A stretch of DNA of 39,080 bases from Embleya sp040605455 (GCF_040605455.1 NZ_JBEXCV010000083.1:1-39080), one strand, 5' to 3'; shown: positions 24,260 through 32,643, counted from the first letter of the stretch. Program-made: numbers and translations. The notes: generated by a model from the sequence alone, not told the origin.

Positions 24260-26521
24260 CTAATTGTCCGCCACCCTCGGATGCACGCGCGGACGGGCCC
24301 GGTAGACGTCGTAGACGCCCTGCACTCGGCGCAGCGCCCGCAGCAGCTTCGGCAGGGTCGCGAGGTCGGCCAGGCGGATCGTGTAGGTCTGGCGTACCCG
24401 CATCTGCTGCGGCGGCGCGATCGAGGCCGAGGTGATGTCGGCGCCTTCCGCGTCGATCGCGGCGGTCACATCGGCGAGCAGTCGGGGGCGGTCCAGGGCC
24501 TCGATCTGCACGGTGACCCGGTAGCCCTGGTCGGCCTGGTGCGGCAGCCACGACGCGGCGACCACGTCGCGGCCCGCTCGGCGCATCTGTTGCACGTTCG
24601 TGCAGTCGGCCCGATGGACCGCGACGGTGCCGCCGCGGATCACGAAGCCGGCGAGTTCGTCCGGCGGGACCGGGGTGCAGCAGCGGGCCAGTCGGACCGG
24701 AGCTCCGGGTGAGCCCGGCACGCTGACCACGGCCTCGCCGGGGTCGGACGGCGGGCGCCGGGTCCGTGCCGGGGCCTGGGCGGCGTCCCCGGGGGGTTCG
24801 GCCGGGGCCGGGACGGTCGCGGGTGCGCCGTGGGCGGCCTCGCCGGCGGCGGCCAGGTTGCCCAGCGGGGCGAGCAAGGGGTCGATTCGGCCCTCTATGC
24901 CGTGCGGGTACTTGGCCAACCATGCCTCGATCGCGACCCGGGCCAGGGGGCTGCGGACGAAGGAGAGCCATTCCTTGGACGGCGCCGCGGCGCCGGGCGG
25001 GGCGGTGATGATGGATACCGTCTCGCCATCCGCCAACACCGAACTCAGGGCCACCAGGCGGCCGTTGATCTGCGCGCCGATACATCGGTGGCCGGTCTGC
25101 TCGTCCATCGCGTAGGCCGCGTCCACACACGTGGACCCGGCGGGCAGGGTGAGCGGGCGACCACCGGCGGTGAAGACCAGGAGCTCGCGGTCCGCCGACA
25201 GGTCGGCGGTCAGCGAGCTCCAGAAGACGTGCGCGTCCGGGATGCCGCCCTGCCACGCGAGCAGCCGGTGCAGCCACGCGAGCTGCTCGGGGGCGTCCGG
25301 CCCGGTGTCCGGTTTGCCGGTGTGCGCGACCACGCCGAACTCGGCCAGGCGATGCATGCGTCGGGTGCGGATGAGCACCTCGACCTTGTCGCCCTCGGGC
25401 AGCGTGATCGCGGTGTGCAGCGACTGGTACAGGTTGAACTTGGGGGTTGCGATGTAGTCCTTGAACTCGCCCGCGATCGGCGACCAGCAGGTGTGCAGTA
25501 CGCCGAGCGCGCCGTAACAGTCGGTGTCCGCGTCCACCACGATCATCAGTCGGGAGAGGTCGAACGGGCTCAGTTCCTCGCGCCCGCGCCGCTTTTGCAC
25601 CCGGCGCACGGATACGTGGTGCCGCGCGCGCGGCGATACCTCCGCTTCGATCCCGGCGTCGCGCAGCGCGCGTTTGACGGTCGTGCACAGCCTGGACACG
25701 GCCTCGTCGGTGGCCGCCTGGCTGGCGCCGACGGTGCGCGCGGTCGCGGCGTGCTCCTCGGGCCGGAGCGTGGCGAAGACGATGTCCTCCAGCTCCGACT
25801 TGAGCACGTGGATGCCGAGTCGTTCGGCGAGCGGGATGAACACCTCCTGCGTGGCCTCGGCGGTGCGGATCTGGCTGGCCCGGCGGCGATATCGGATCGT
25901 GCGCATGTTGTGCAGCCGGTCGGCCAGCTTGATCACCGTCACCCGCAGGTCCCGGCCGGTGGCCACGATGATCTTGCGCATCGTCTCGGCCTCGGCCCGG
26001 TCGCCCAGGTCGACCCGCTCCAGCTTGGTCACGCCGTCCACCAGGTGGGTGACGTCGTCGCCGAACGCCGCGCGGACCTCTTCCAGGGTCAGATCGGTGT
26101 CCTCGACGGTGTCGTGCAGCAGCGCCGCGACCAGCGTCGTGGAGTCCGCGCCCAGCTCGGCCAGGATCGTGGCCACCGCGAGCGGGTGCGTGATGTACGG
26201 CTCGCCGCTCTTGCGCATTTGCCCGCGATGGGACAACTCCGCGACGGCGTAGGCCTCCTGAATGGCCGTCACATCGGCCTTCGGGTGGTGCACGCGATGC
26301 ACCTGGAGCAGCGGTTCGACCGCGTCCGGCGTGCGTCGGCGACTTCCGGTGAGGAAGGTGACCGCGGCCAGGCCCAATCGCTGAATGGGTTGTTGGACAG
26401 GCCGACGGGACAGTCGTCCGACGCGGTCGGACATGCTCCGGCTCGGAACGTCACCCTCGGCCCGCGGTGCACCCTTGGGCACACCCGCACCGGCCGGCGG
26501 GTCGAGTCCCCCGATCGTCAT
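24260..26521 (-). CDS. RelA/SpoT-homologue (RSH) (p)ppGpp enzyme, RshA-like
   Basis: 753 residues from ATG at 26521, with GGAGGTG 6 nt upstream. The HD hydrolase domain is intact: His98, LLHDTVED (His136, Asp137) and KLADRLHNMRTI (Asp201). The synthetase domain (about 295–400) is recognisable but altered: the usual YSIYRKM-type loop reads HHVSVRRVQKRRG, and the KxNGYQSLHT motif reads KFNLYQSLHT with Leu for Gly; EVLIRT is kept. TGS (about 445–506), a Cys-containing zinc-finger-like segment (RCCTPVP, HRADCTN) and an ACT domain follow. It breaks down and perhaps makes the alarmone that links starvation to antibiotics and sporulation. Streptomyces usually have RelA plus a second enzyme, RshA; this looks like the latter. 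Confidence 0.9.
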   Translation of the reverse strand: MTIGGLDPPAGAGVPKGAPRAEGDVPSRSMSDRVGRLSRRPVQQPIQRLGLAAVTFLTGSRRRTPDAVEPLLQVHRVHHPKADVTAIQEAYAVAELSHRGQMRKSGEPYITHPLAVATILAELGADSTTLVAALLHDTVEDTDLTLEEVRAAFGDDVTHLVDGVTKLERVDLGDRAEAETMRKIIVATGRDLRVTVIKLADRLHNMRTIRYRRRASQIRTAEATQEVFIPLAERLGIHVLKSELEDIVFATLRPEEHAATARTVGASQAATDEAVSRLCTTVKRALRDAGIEAEVSPRARHHVSVRRVQKRRGREELSPFDLSRLMIVVDADTDCYGALGVLHTCWSPIAGEFKDYIATPKFNLYQSLHTAITLPEGDKVEVLIRTRRMHRLAEFGVVAHTGKPDTGPDAPEQLAWLHRLLAWQGGIPDAHVFWSSLTADLSADRELLVFTAGGRPLTLPAGSTCVDAAYAMDEQTGHRCIGAQINGRLVALSSVLADGETVSIITAPPGAAAPSKEWLSFVRSPLARVAIEAWLAKYPHGIEGRIDPLLAPLGNLAAAGEAAHGAPATVPAPAEPPGDAAQAPARTRRPPSDPGEAVVSVPGSPGAPVRLARCCTPVPPDELAGFVIRGGTVAVHRADCTNVQQMRRAGRDVVAASWLPHQADQGYRVTVQIEALDRPRLLADVTAAIDAEGADITSASIAPPQQMRVRQTYTIRLADLATLPKLLRALRRVQGVYDVYRARPRVHPRVADN

Positions 26522-26693
26522 GCGGCACCTCCGGCAGCTACCCCCGGAGTCGCCCCCGGTGATTCATGCTACCGACAACAACACGGACCGTGTCCGCGTG
26601 ATGTCGCCCGTCACACACGATCACCCGCACGGGTCATGGCGCCCGCTTCGGATGATGGTGAAGAGCCCAGCCTAACCCCTCGGGATCTTGTCC

Positions 26694-26727
26694 GGGTGCG
26701 CACCCACCGGGCTCGGGGGGCGCACCC
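26694..26727 (-). terminator. Hairpin after the phosphotransferase gene
   Basis: GGGTGCGC (26694–26701) pairs perfectly with GCGCACCC (26720–26727), 37 bases beyond the stop at 26765 on the minus strand. The rest of the 243-base gap (26522–26764) holds no recognised gene. Confidence 0.55.
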
Positions 26728-26764
26728 GTCGCGCGGCGGGCGCGCGGGTTGCGGTGACAGGGCG

Positions 26765-27901
26765 TCAGTTCCCGTCGGCGCGCTCCCAGTACGTGCCGGC
26801 GATCATCGCCTCGATCAGTCCGCGGTGCAGCACCGTCTCGTCCAGGTCGGCCGGCTGCTCGCGCTCGCCGAAGTGCCACTGGCGGTGCGCGATGCGGGCC
26901 ATCACCACGCCGTGGCGTACCGCCGCGTACATCTCGAAGTACCGCATGTCGCGCGGCGTGTAGCCGGTGAGCTTCTCGTAGTGCGCGCACACGTCCTCGG
27001 TGCGCATGAGGTCGGGCAGGCCCGGCAGGCCGTAGCGGGTGGCGATGTCCTGGAAGAACGCGTGGATGAAGATCATCCAGGCGATGTCCAGCTCGCGCGG
27101 GCCGACGGCGGCCATCTCCCAGTCCAGTACCGCGGTCGGCTCGAAGTCCACATACAGGATGTTGCCGATCCGTGCGTCGCCCCAGCTGATCACGTCCGGG
27201 CCGACCTCGGCCGGGAAGTTGTCCTCCAGCCACGCGAACGCGCGATCCAGGAGCGGGACGCGCTGCCCCTCGATGCCCCACTCGTAGAACGCGCGCAGGT
27301 CGTCCAGATGCCGGCGCAGCGCGGTCTCCCCGGCGCCCTCGTGCTGAAGGAAGGCCAGTTCCTCGGGGCTCGCGTCGATTTCGTGGATCGCGGCGACGAC
27401 GGCGACCGACTCCTCCTGGAGCCGACGGCGCTGCTCGGGCGTGGCGGCGAGCATCCAGCCGTCGATCGTGTACGGCATCACGTCCGGCGGCGCGGCGCCC
27501 TCGACCCGGCGCATCACGAAGAAGGGGGCACCGAGCGGACCCTCGTCCGGCTCGTTCCACAGCAGCGCGGGCACCGGGATCGAACAACGCTCGCCGACCA
27601 GGGTCAGCACCGCGTACTGCTTGTCCAGGTCGTAGGTCGGGAAGACCGGCTTGGCGTCCATCGAGGGGCGCATCCGCACCACGCAGCGCTCGGTACGGCG
27701 TTCGCCGTCCACGGTCCAGGTCGCGTCGAACAGCAACGTCTCGCTGGACATCCCGTTGCCGGAGGGGGCCTTGAGCTCGGAGATCTCGGGAGCCGCGCCC
27801 TCGGGCAGCCGGCCGGTCAGCCACGCGAGCAGTTGGTCGTGCACCGTCGCCAGGTCCCGCGTGCTCGTCTGCGGACGGGTGACCTCGTCGGGGTCGGCCA
27901 C
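26765..27901 (-). CDS. Phosphotransferase-family protein (APH/choline-kinase fold)
   Basis: 378 residues from GTG at 27901, where GGAGG lies about 6 nt upstream; earlier in-frame codons lack a site. The kinase fold of the aminoglycoside phosphotransferase superfamily is clear: ELKAPSGNGMSSETLLFDAT (nucleotide loop), CVVRMRPS (Lys position taken by Arg), PFFVMRRVEG hinge, SWGDARIGNILY (catalytic Asp and Asn of the HGD-x4-N motif, with Trp-Gly for His-Gly) and AVLDWEMAAVG (metal Asp). Such proteins are common beside acyl-CoA dehydrogenases and are not resistance genes; they may phosphorylate hydroxy-acids. A KstR-like operator lies upstream, hinting at lipid or sterol metabolism. Confidence 0.88.
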   Translation of the reverse strand: MADPDEVTRPQTSTRDLATVHDQLLAWLTGRLPEGAAPEISELKAPSGNGMSSETLLFDATWTVDGERRTERCVVRMRPSMDAKPVFPTYDLDKQYAVLTLVGERCSIPVPALLWNEPDEGPLGAPFFVMRRVEGAAPPDVMPYTIDGWMLAATPEQRRRLQEESVAVVAAIHEIDASPEELAFLQHEGAGETALRRHLDDLRAFYEWGIEGQRVPLLDRAFAWLEDNFPAEVGPDVISWGDARIGNILYVDFEPTAVLDWEMAAVGPRELDIAWMIFIHAFFQDIATRYGLPGLPDLMRTEDVCAHYEKLTGYTPRDMRYFEMYAAVRHGVVMARIAHRQWHFGEREQPADLDETVLHRGLIEAMIAGTYWERADGN

Positions 27902-28004
27902 GACAACCTCCGGTATCCACGTCGCAAGATGCGACCGGCGCTGCCGGGCGCCCCTGCCGACGCCCGGTCCCCGCCCTGCTGTCGGCGGCTGCCCGCCACA
28001 AAAG

Positions 28005-28018
28005 TGAAACACGTTCTA
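28005..28018. promoter_or_regulatory. KstR-type operator motif
   Basis: TGAAACACGTTCTA matches the TNNAACNNGTTNNA motif known for KstR, the TetR repressor of sterol catabolism in mycobacteria and rhodococci. It lies 104 bases upstream of the phosphotransferase start in a divergent promoter region. No KstR gene is in the window. Confidence 0.5.
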
Positions 28019-28025
28019 TCATGTG

Positions 28026-28037
28026 TGACACGTGTCA
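28026..28037. promoter_or_regulatory. Perfect 12-bp palindrome
   Basis: TGACACGTGTCA is fully self-complementary, centred about 20 bp from the KstR-like motif, and sits between the divergent phosphotransferase and PAP2 genes. A dimeric regulator site is likely; owner unknown. Confidence 0.55.
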
Positions 28038-28142
28038 TCAATGGTCGCGAAGACCGGTCCGCTCGGGCACGACGGCGAGTGCCCGGCCGGATCGGCCCGA
28101 CGCGGTGCCGAGTGCGGTCGGCAGGTGTTGCAGACTGGACCG

Positions 28143-28955
28143 ATGCCCTCAACCCCCACCACGGTCCGCCGGCGTCCGCGCTGGTGGACCGAATTGCTGC
28201 TGATCGCAGTGCTGTACGAGGCGTACTCGCTCAGCCGACTCGTGGTCCGCGGCGACGTGGACGCGGCGATGCGCAACGCCGAGCGAATACTGCACGTCGA
28301 GTCGCTCACCCACCTCGATCCCGAGCGGGTGCTCAACGAGGTCGTCACCAACCACGTGCTCATCGGCGTGCTCTGCGACTACGCGTACGCGACGCTGCAC
28401 TACGTGGTGACCCCGCTGGTGCTGTTCTGGCTGTGGCGTCGGCGCCCCGAGCGCTACCGGGGTGCGCGCACCACGCTGGCGATCGCGACGGTCGTGTCGC
28501 TGGCGGGCTTCATGCTCTTCCCGACCGCGCCGCCGCGGATGATCGACGGCTTCACCGACACGATGGCGCACTTCGCGTCCTGGGGCTGGTGGGGCGAGGG
28601 CGCCAGCGCGCCGCGCGGCATGGAGCACATGACCAACGAGTACGCGGCGATGCCGTCCCTGCACGTGGGTTGGGCCGCCTGGTGCGGATGGCAGTTGTGG
28701 CGGCACGGTCGCGGTCCGGCGCTGCGCGTCCTGGGTGTGCTCTATCCGCTCTTCGTCGTCGTGGTGGTGCTGGGCACCGCGAACCACTACCTCGCGGACG
28801 TGGTCGCGGGACTCGCGGTAATGGGGCTGGGCGCGCTCGCGTCGCCATGGGTGCTGCACGGCGTGGATCGGGTACGCGACGGGGTGGCGATGCGCCGGAC
28901 CGAGTCGGAAGAGCCCGGGAAACCGATCGATGTCGAGCAAATAAACGCCGCTTGA
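28143..28955 (+). CDS. PAP2-family membrane phosphatase / inositolphosphotransferase-like protein
   Basis: 270 residues from ATG at 28143. About six membrane segments. PAP2 signature motifs 2 and 3 are present as AAMPSLHVGWA (Ser-x-His type) and GTANHYLADVVAG (catalytic His, Asp). Motif 1 is the short form FPTAPPRMI rather than KxxxxxxRP. This form occurs in PAP2 proteins close to inositol-phosphoceramide synthases, so the enzyme may move a phospho-head group between lipids or dephosphorylate a lipid phosphate at the outer face. The substrate is unknown. Confidence 0.88.
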   Translation: MPSTPTTVRRRPRWWTELLLIAVLYEAYSLSRLVVRGDVDAAMRNAERILHVESLTHLDPERVLNEVVTNHVLIGVLCDYAYATLHYVVTPLVLFWLWRRRPERYRGARTTLAIATVVSLAGFMLFPTAPPRMIDGFTDTMAHFASWGWWGEGASAPRGMEHMTNEYAAMPSLHVGWAAWCGWQLWRHGRGPALRVLGVLYPLFVVVVVLGTANHYLADVVAGLAVMGLGALASPWVLHGVDRVRDGVAMRRTESEEPGKPIDVEQINAA

Positions 28956-29019
28956 TTGCGGAGAATCGCAACCACTGAACGATTTAGATCAAGATCAGCC
29001 GGATGTGACTTCCGAACGA

Positions 29020-29040
29020 CGCTTGCCTGGCAGGCAAGCG
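29020..29040. promoter_or_regulatory. 21-bp near-perfect palindrome upstream of the HAD gene
   Basis: Arms CGCTTGCCTG (29020–29029) and CAGGCAAGCG (29031–29040) are perfectly complementary around a single G. This is the form of a strong TetR- or GntR-type operator. It lies 190 bases before the HAD start and 65 after the PAP2 stop, in a 276-base gap (28956–29231) with no gene seen. Confidence 0.7.
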
Positions 29041-29231
29041 GTACCTTCTGGGTGGTCCCGCGCCCGACAACGGCAAGGATTCCGTCATCGGGCACATGCC
29101 GATCGGACAAGTCGCCACAACGGCGGACGAACCCGGTCGGGCTCGGCCTGACAGACCCAGACCTCGCATGGTGGACGGAGGCACGGCGAACCGGAGGCGG
29201 GGCCGGCAGGCGACGACAGCGGGGAGCGGTA

Positions 29232-29897
29232 ATGCGGATCAGCGCCGTGGTGTTCGACGTGGGCGAGACCCTGGTCGACGAATCGCGGGAGTACGGCACG
29301 TGGGCCGACTGGCTCGGGGTGCCCCGACACACGTTCGCGGCCACCTTCGGGGCGGTGATCGCGCAGGGCCTCGACTATCGCGAGGTGTTCCAGCGCTTTC
29401 GGCCCGGCTTCGACCTGACCGTGGAGCGAGCCGCGCGCACCGCGGCGGGCTTTCCCGAGTGGTTCGGCGAGGAAGACCTCTACACCGACACCCGACCGTG
29501 CCTGAAAGCCCTGCGCGACCAGCGCCTGTGGCTGGGCGTGGTCGGCAACCAGACCGTGGACGCGGGCGTCATCCTGCGCGGTCTGGACCTGGGCGTGGAC
29601 CTGCTGGCGACCTCCGACGACTGGGGCATCAGCAAGCCCGAGCCGGCCTTCTTCGAGCGGCTCGTGGCCGAGTGCCCGTGCCCGGCTGAGGAGATCCTGT
29701 ACGTCGGCGACCGCCTCGACAACGACGTCCACCCGGCCCACCTCGCCGGCCTACGCACCGCCCACGTGCGCCGCGGCCCCTGGGGCTACCTGGTCGCCGA
29801 CGACCCCGAACTCGTAGCGGTCACCGACCTGCGCTTGGAGTCCCTGGGCGAACTCCCCGCCGCCGTGGCCCGCATCAACGGCATCACGGAGCCGTAA
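29232..29897 (+). CDS. HAD-superfamily hydrolase
   Basis: 221 residues from ATG at 29232, with GGGGAG 5 nt upstream. HAD motif I is VVFDVGETLVD, with the nucleophile Asp but Gly where the second Asp of DxD usually stands; motif II lies in VVGNQTV (Asn for Ser/Thr), motif III is ISKPEPAFF (Lys), and motif IV VGDRLDNDV gives the two metal Asp. The helical cap lies between motifs I and II. A small-molecule phosphatase is most likely, though loss of the general acid makes the reaction uncertain. The gene ends at the 26-bp repeat array. Confidence 0.85.
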   Translation: MRISAVVFDVGETLVDESREYGTWADWLGVPRHTFAATFGAVIAQGLDYREVFQRFRPGFDLTVERAARTAAGFPEWFGEEDLYTDTRPCLKALRDQRLWLGVVGNQTVDAGVILRGLDLGVDLLATSDDWGISKPEPAFFERLVAECPCPAEEILYVGDRLDNDVHPAHLAGLRTAHVRRGPWGYLVADDPELVAVTDLRLESLGELPAAVARINGITEP

Positions 29898-29945
29898 AAA
29901 CCGAACCGGCAACCAAACCGAACCGACCCAGCCCCCGGCACAATC

Positions 29946-30101
29946 AGCCCGGCCGGCGTCTGAGGCCAAGCAGCCCGGCCGGCGCTTGAGGCCACCCAGC
30001 CCGGCCGGCGCTTGAGGCCAAGTAGCCCGGCCGGCGCTTGAGGCCACCCAGCCCGGCCGGCGTCTGAGGCCAAGCAGCCCGGCCGGCACATGAGGCCACC
30101 T
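29946..30101. repeat. 26-bp tandem repeat, six units
   Basis: Units begin at 29946, 29972, 29998, 30024, 30050 and 30076, an exact 26-bp period. Each opens with agcccggccggc and continues with a short variable triplet then tgaggcca. Endings alternate between aagc-type and accc-type, so the basic unit appears to be a 52-bp dimer repeated three times. It fills the space between two convergent genes. The core resembles the GC-rich gcccggccggcgcttgagg-like repeats scattered after genes in Streptomyces chromosomes. No spacers, so not a CRISPR. Confidence 0.9.
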
Positions 30102-30132
30102 CGGCCAAAGACTCGGCACGTCGCCCCGCGCG

Positions 30133-31128
30133 CTATGGCGCCACCCCGCGCAACCGATCGTCGATCTCCCACACGAACGACTCCCGCGCCCAAGGCGCCA
30201 GCGACGCCCGCACCGTGCGCACCCGATCCACCGCCGTCGCATACCCCTGCACCCCGACCAGGTCGAGCGCCTCCTCCAACAGCCGACAGGCATCCTGCGG
30301 CTCGCGGGCCCCGACCGCCGTCGCGGCCAGTTCGGCCAGCGTCATCGCCCGCTGCTTGTGACTGTCCGCGGGCAACCCGGCCAGTGTGCGCTCCAGGCTG
30401 GCCCGGGCCTCGGCCGAGCGCCCGGCGGCCACCTCCGCCGCGCCCCGAAAGCCCTCCAGACGGGCCGCGGAGAACCAGTCCAGCCAGGCCGGCGGCCCGT
30501 CCGCCGTCCACGAGCCGGGCGTCTCCGGCGGCGCGTACGTATCGGCGGCACGATCCAGCAGCGGGAAGGCCGCGTCCGGCGTGCCGAGCCGGACCTCCGC
30601 CTCGGCCGCGATCGCGTCCAGCCACGCCCGCAGCGTCGGCCCGGCATCGCCGCTCGTGGTGCGCTCGCGCGCCGCGGCCAGGGTGTCCCGGGCCTCCCCG
30701 CCCCGCCCGGTCCAAGCCGGCGCGAACGCCATGTGCCCGAGCACGGCGGCGGCCAGCGAGCCGTCCCGGCCCCGGTTCGCCGCGTCCAGCGCGAGGTCCT
30801 GCCAGCGCCGCACGTGCGGCCCGCGCAGGCTCAGGTCGAAGAAGGCGATCCTCGACGCGAGCAGCGCGGTCTCCGCGATCGCGGAATGGTGCGTCCCCTC
30901 CGGCCCCTCGGCCAGCAGCCGGGCACCGTTGCGGGCGTGTTCGGCCACCACCGGAAGCAGTCGCCCGGGTTCCTCGATCCAGTAGCGGGTTCGCAGACGG
31001 GCGGTGGTGGCGATGTAGGCGGCGGGATCGGGAAGAGTGGCTGCCGGCCCCGAGGAGGCGTATGCGGCGGAACTCCTGGCGGTGAGGCCGGCGACGGCGG
31101 CGCCGGCCAGAAAGGTACGTCGTTGCAC
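30133..31128 (-). CDS. Tat-exported helical-repeat protein
   Basis: 331 residues from GTG at 31128, with GGGAGGA about 6 nt upstream. MQRRTFLAGAAVAGL is a twin-arginine-type signal peptide, cleavage near SAAYA. The mature part is TPR-like: RYWIEEPGRLLPVVAEHARN, ETALLASRIAFFDL, AWLDWFSAARLEGFRGAAEV, and HKQRAMTLAELAA. It is clearly homologous to the C-terminal half of the HTH protein at 36900–38708, which has the same landmarks in the same order. So one domain is used both inside the cell, fused to a DNA-binding head, and outside, behind a Tat signal. No enzyme motif; the role is unknown. Confidence 0.8.
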   Translation of the reverse strand: MQRRTFLAGAAVAGLTARSSAAYASSGPAATLPDPAAYIATTARLRTRYWIEEPGRLLPVVAEHARNGARLLAEGPEGTHHSAIAETALLASRIAFFDLSLRGPHVRRWQDLALDAANRGRDGSLAAAVLGHMAFAPAWTGRGGEARDTLAAARERTTSGDAGPTLRAWLDAIAAEAEVRLGTPDAAFPLLDRAADTYAPPETPGSWTADGPPAWLDWFSAARLEGFRGAAEVAAGRSAEARASLERTLAGLPADSHKQRAMTLAELAATAVGAREPQDACRLLEEALDLVGVQGYATAVDRVRTVRASLAPWARESFVWEIDDRLRGVAP

Positions 31129-31473
31129 CGCGTCCTCCCATACGCGTCGTGGTGACGGACATGACTGCGTGGACCCGATCACGCGACACACCGGGCCCGA
31201 TCGCTCCGTGCTGGATCTCGATCGTGACCCCGTCCCACCTGCGGCGTCATGCCTCTAGCCCGTTAGGGCGGCAAGAGTCCTCAGCGCGTCCTGCAGGAGT
31301 CCCACCGCGGGCCTCGTCACACGGTGTGCCGGCCTGGTTGCATCTAGGGCAGAAGCGGACGTCCCGTAGTCGGACGCTTCGGGCTCGTGCAGGACGAAGA
31401 GGACGCTTCGAGGACCCCCCGGCCCCCGAGGACGATTCCGTTTCCACGACGAAACGAGAGGACCGCCTCCCCG
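31129..31473. other. Divergent intergenic region, nothing definite
   Basis: 345 bases between the divergent genes at 31128 and 31474. It holds small inverted repeats such as GCCC-gtta-GGGC near 31258, but no recognised promoter consensus, RNA or protein. Confidence 0.4.
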
Positions 31474-31923
31474 ATGGACGCCGACGTGAACCGAACGACG
31501 CTGGCAGCGCTGCCGCAGGACGCGCTTCGGAACCCGTACGCTCCTCGCCTGGTCGCAGCCGGCGAGACGTTCGACGTGATCGAGGTGGAGGACCGGCTCG
31601 GCCGCGAGGCCCTGGCCACGCTGCACGCACACCGCGTGCCGGTCGGTCCGGTCATCTTCGACCGCCGCTACCGCCGGATCGGATTCCTCGTACCGCCGAC
31701 CACCGTGATGCCGATGCGGCCGCGCGACCGCCGGCTCGGCCCGCGCCACCACGGGCGGGGTGCGTGGATCACCTTCCCGCCGCCGCCGGAGCAGAACGAC
31801 GGGCCGCTGGTGTGGCTCGTGCCGCCGACGCCCGACAACCGCCTGACGACGCTGCGGCACGTGCGCGCGGCGATCGCCGAGGCCGCCCGCGCGCTCGCCG
31901 AGCGCCACCAGCAGGCGATCTGA
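31474..31923 (+). CDS. Unknown protein, actinomycete conserved-hypothetical type
   Basis: 149 residues from ATG at 31474, with GAGAGGA about 12 nt upstream. The order of features is FDVIEVEDRLGREALATLHA, VPVGPVIFDRRYRRIGFLVP, a basic turn, GAWITFPPPPE and LVWLVPPTPD. This pattern recalls the N-terminal part of actinomycete proteins related to bifunctional primase/polymerase domains, but the catalytic acidic residues of a primase are not evident, and I do not assign a function. No signal peptide; cytosolic. It is followed by a strong terminator. Confidence 0.75.
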   Translation: MDADVNRTTLAALPQDALRNPYAPRLVAAGETFDVIEVEDRLGREALATLHAHRVPVGPVIFDRRYRRIGFLVPPTTVMPMRPRDRRLGPRHHGRGAWITFPPPPEQNDGPLVWLVPPTPDNRLTTLRHVRAAIAEAARALAERHQQAI

Positions 31924-32013
31924 GATCGCCCCACAGGACGTACCGGTCGGGGACCTGACATCACGAGCGGCTCCCCCAATACCTGCTCGACCCGGCCGGT
32001 ACCGGTAAGACGA

Positions 32014-32049
32014 GATGCGCCCCCTCGCCACTGCGCGAGGGGGCGCATC
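32014..32049 (+). terminator. Strong hairpin terminator
   Basis: Perfect 15-bp arms GATGCGCCCCCTCGC (32014–32028) and its complement (32035–32049) around a 6-base loop, 90 bases past the stop at 31923. Confidence 0.85.
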
Positions 32050-32074
32050 CGCTTGTCCGGACCGGCGCCGCGAG

Positions 32075-32137
32075 GTTTATCGGCCGCCGAAACCGCCCGC
32101 ACAGCCGAGTCCACGCCGCCGATTCGGGGTTTATCGG
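32075..32137 (+). promoter_or_regulatory. Direct repeat GGTTTATCGG upstream of small gene
   Basis: GGTTTATCGG occurs at 32075–32084 and again at 32128–32137 (53 bp apart, about five turns) in the 384-base gap before the gene at 32308. Candidate regulator site or promoter element; nothing else is recognised in this gap apart from the terminator. Confidence 0.4.
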
Positions 32138-32307
32138 TGCGGGTCCCGGGCTGTCGTCCCTCTTTCGGGCAAGGGTCTTTCGGATGGCGGCCGGTTGGCG
32201 ACAATGGCAAGGGCGCGGGATCTTGCGGGCCGGTTTCGGCCGATCCCGCCGCTCCCCCTGTCCGTATTCGTCGTCAGCACGTCTGCACTGTCGGAAGGAA
32301 TCCGCGC

Positions 32308-32643
32308 ATGCCGTCCGAGTCGCGCAAGCCCCGTATGCGGCCCGCGCCGCTGTTGTTCGAGCCCGCGGTACCCGAGCCGCCCGACGAACGCTTCTTCGAC
32401 CTGGACGATCTGACCGATCCCCAGGAGGTGCTGGCCCGCTCGACGGACCTGGCCGAGGCGTTTCGCGCGGCGGCCGACCGGGCGGTGGACTACCAGGCGA
32501 TGGCCGCGGCGCGGATGGCGGATCCGAACCGCTTCGACCACCTGACGACGGCGCAGGTCGCGGAGCGGGCGGGGTGGGGCGAGGAGTACACGGCGAAGAT
32601 GATCGAGCACGGGCGCAAGCTGCTGTTGGAGCGCGGCGAGTAG
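32308..32643 (+). CDS. Small protein of unknown function
   Basis: 111 residues from ATG at 32308, with GGAAGGAA 7 nt upstream. A basic, Pro-rich start (PRMRPAPLLFEPAVPEPPDE) is followed by an acidic strand and helices; the last 35 residues, LTTAQVAERAGWGEEYTAKM plus a basic helix, could be a small helix-turn-helix. It is soluble and lacks a signal peptide. It converges with the helicase gene (stop at 32703), so it is not part of that operon. Family not recognised. Confidence 0.75.
   Translation: MPSESRKPRMRPAPLLFEPAVPEPPDERFFDLDDLTDPQEVLARSTDLAEAFRAAADRAVDYQAMAAARMADPNRFDHLTTAQVAERAGWGEEYTAKMIEHGRKLLLERGE

Noticed and set aside
26765..27901. Aminoglycoside resistance kinase
   Set aside because: The fold is shared, but motifs fit the broad phosphotransferase group near acyl-CoA metabolism, and the upstream operator suggests lipid metabolism.
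24830..28978. Very long plus-strand open frame of 1,382 codons
   Set aside because: It is antisense to the RSH and phosphotransferase genes, whose proteins match known families; the plus reading is Arg/Gly/His-rich and family-free. Long spurious frames are normal at this GC content.
29946..30101. CRISPR array
   Set aside because: Units are contiguous without variable spacers, and no cas operon is present. The Cas4-like nuclease at 35581 belongs to a helicase operon.
31255..32031. Minus-strand gene of 258 codons
   Set aside because: Antisense to the conserved-type gene at 31474–31923 and crossing the terminator at 32014–32049; composition is that of a shadow frame.
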